NCBI GenBank assembly: GCA_015485015.1
Contig: WFUK01000391.1
Location: 1-5,495, forward strand
Direction: 5' to 3'
Origin: Paracoccaceae bacterium
Lineage (GTDB): Bacteria > Pseudomonadota > Alphaproteobacteria > Rhodobacterales > Rhodobacteraceae
DNA: 5,495 nucleotides
Numbering within the stretch: the stretch's first letter is position 1; every line of letters starts with the position of its first letter. Of this stretch, positions 4,206 through 5,495 are shown in pieces. A program made the translations under genes and the position numbers. Below the pieces are notes generated by a model. It was not told the DNA's origin, searched no databases, and saw nothing but the letters and a program-made list of their open reading frames with translations.

Positions 4206-5495
4206 ATGTCTCGCGAGATGACCGGAGCCAGAATTGTAATTGAAGCGCTAAGGGAGCAAGGCGTGGATACGGTGTTTGGATATCCCGGGGGGGCTGTGCT
4301 GCCCATTTATGACGAAATTTTCCAGCAAAGCGATATCCGGCATATCCTCGTGCGCCACGAGCAAGGCGCCACCCATGCCGCCGAGGCCTATGCCCGCTCC
4401 ACCGGCAAGCCCGGCGTGGTGTTGGTGACCTCGGGACCAGGCGCGACCAATGCCGTTACCGGCATGACAGACGCTTTGATGGACAGCATTCCGATGATCG
4501 TTTTGACCGGCCAAGTGCCGACCTTCATGATCGGCAATGACGCCTTTCAGGAGGCCGATACCGTGGGCATCACCCGCCCCTGCTCCAAGCATAACTGGCT
4601 GGTAAAAGACACTTCCGAGCTGGCCGAAACCATCCATCAGGCGTTTCATATCGCCACCTCGGGCCGCCCGGGGCCGGTTTTGGTCGATATCCCCAAGGAT
4701 GTGCAATTTGCCTCCGCCCCCTATAAAACCAAGGCCAAAGCCCCGACCACCCACTATAATCCGCAGGTAAAAGGCGATCTGGCCGAGATCACCCGCGCGG
4801 TCGAGGCTTTTGAGCAGGCCGAGCGGCCAATCATCTATTCCGGTGGCGGGGTGATCAATTCCGGCGTTGGAGCCAGCCAGCTTTTGCGCGAATTGGTAGC
4901 GGGCAGCAATGCGCCGATCACCAGCACCCTGATGGGCCTTGGCGCTTATCCGGCTTCGGGCGATAATTGGCTCGGGATGCTGGGGATGCACGGCACGGTG
5001 GAGGCAAATCTGGCGATGCATGGCTGTGATTTCATGCTCTGCGTTGGTGCGCGGTTTGATGACCGGATCACCGGCCGCACCGATGCGTTTTCGCCCGACA
5101 GCTTTAAGGTGCATATGGATATTGACCCCTCCAGCATCAATAAAATCATCCATGTGGATGTGCCGATCATCGGCGATATTGGCCATATTCTGGAGGATTT
5201 CCTCAAGGTCTGGAAGGCGCGCGGGCGCAAAACCAAATCGGCCGAGATCAAAAAATGGTGGAGCCAGATCAATGAATGGCAGGCGACCAAATGCCTCGAT
5301 TACCGCAATTCGGACGAGCTTATTAAGCCGCAATATGCGTTGGAGCGGCTTGAGGCTCTGACCAAAAACATGGATCGCTATATCACCACCGAGGTCGGCC
5401 AGCATCAAATGTGGGCCGCGCAATATCTCGATTTTGACGAGCCGCACCGGTTTATGACCTCGGGCGGGCTGGGCACGATGGGCTATGGCCTGCCA
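4206..5495 (+). CDS. ilvB: Acetolactate (acetohydroxyacid) synthase large catalytic subunit (3' end outside window)
   Basis: This thiamine-diphosphate, FAD and magnesium dependent enzyme condenses two pyruvates to 2-acetolactate, or pyruvate and 2-oxobutyrate to 2-aceto-2-hydroxybutyrate. It is the first shared step of valine, leucine and isoleucine synthesis in the cytoplasm. The visible 430 residues cover the N-terminal pyrimidine-binding domain (about 1-170: GYPGGAVLPIYD at 25-36, catalytic Glu52 in RHEQGATHAAE, SGPGATN at 76-82, GQVPTFMIGNDAFQE at 102-116), the central FAD-associated domain (about 190-335: RFDDRITGR at 283-291) and the start of the cofactor domain (TEVGQHQMWAAQ at 395-406, SGGLGTMGYGLP at 419-430). 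All expected key residues in this part are present. Roughly a quarter of the protein, including the GDG...N magnesium/thiamine motif, lies beyond the edge. The gene could equally be named ilvI. A small regulatory subunit gene (ilvH/ilvN) is expected next. Expression is predicted to be controlled by the upstream branched-chain attenuator. Confidence 0.96.
   Translation, partial: MSREMTGARIVIEALREQGVDTVFGYPGGAVLPIYDEIFQQSDIRHILVRHEQGATHAAEAYARSTGKPGVVLVTSGPGATNAVTGMTDALMDSIPMIVLTGQVPTFMIGNDAFQEADTVGITRPCSKHNWLVKDTSELAETIHQAFHIATSGRPGPVLVDIPKDVQFASAPYKTKAKAPTTHYNPQVKGDLAEITRAVEAFEQAERPIIYSGGGVINSGVGASQLLRELVAGSNAPITSTLMGLGAYPASGDNWLGMLGMHGTVEANLAMHGCDFMLCVGARFDDRITGRTDAFSPDSFKVHMDIDPSSINKIIHVDVPIIGDIGHILEDFLKVWKARGRKTKSAEIKKWWSQINEWQATKCLDYRNSDELIKPQYALERLEALTKNMDRYITTEVGQHQMWAAQYLDFDEPHRFMTSGGLGTMGYGLP

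Noticed and set aside
4248..5447. A 399-codon open frame on the minus strand across ilvB
   Set aside because: It is a mirror of the ilvB coding sequence. The plus strand encodes an intact acetolactate synthase with all expected motifs, and the antisense product shows no recognisable family, ribosome site or promoter.

Overview
The window looks like chromosomal DNA from an alphaproteobacterium, most likely a Rhodobacterales (Roseobacter-type) member. That placement is inferred from the TakP-like TRAP binding protein, from the acetolactate synthase sequence, and from the moderately GC-rich coding DNA around an AT-rich intergenic stretch. No search was run.

Left two thirds, minus strand: a tripartite TRAP transporter operon in the order dctP (binding protein, 3737-2655), dctQ (small membrane subunit, 2573-1674) and dctM (large permease, 1661 to beyond the left edge). 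The binding protein has a twin-arginine signal peptide. It also carries Gln156, Arg177, Glu214 and Trp215, the residues I recall as the 2-oxoacid/sodium site of Rhodobacter sphaeroides TakP, so a 2-oxoacid such as pyruvate (or a related hydroxyacid) is the likely cargo. A GC-rich hairpin followed by six U lies between dctP and dctQ and probably sets a high binding-protein to membrane-subunit ratio. DctQ and DctM are both longer than the usual family members. DctM has two insertions, one of which looks helical and coiled-coil-like.

Middle, about 3738-4205: a divergent, AT-rich regulatory region. The dctP side holds a Shine-Dalgarno site, an inverted repeat next to it and a weak promoter candidate. 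The other side holds a complete transcription attenuator for branched-chain amino acid synthesis: a promoter candidate, an 18-residue leader peptide (MNMKIEILVVVLKKAQIV) in which half the residues are Ile, Leu or Val, a long hairpin across its stop codon, and a perfect 8-bp hairpin followed by nine T. The predicted transcription start falls on the A of the leader ATG and no Shine-Dalgarno precedes it, so the leader is probably translated from a leaderless mRNA.

Right, plus strand: the first 430 codons of the acetolactate synthase large subunit (ilvB/ilvI type), running off the right edge. IlvB consumes pyruvate and 2-oxobutyrate, so a 2-oxoacid importer and a 2-oxoacid-using enzyme sit head to head; a functional link is only suggested. 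The most notable element is the ilv attenuator with its apparently leaderless leader peptide. Nothing here looks like a wholly new system, mobile element, CRISPR array or RNA gene.
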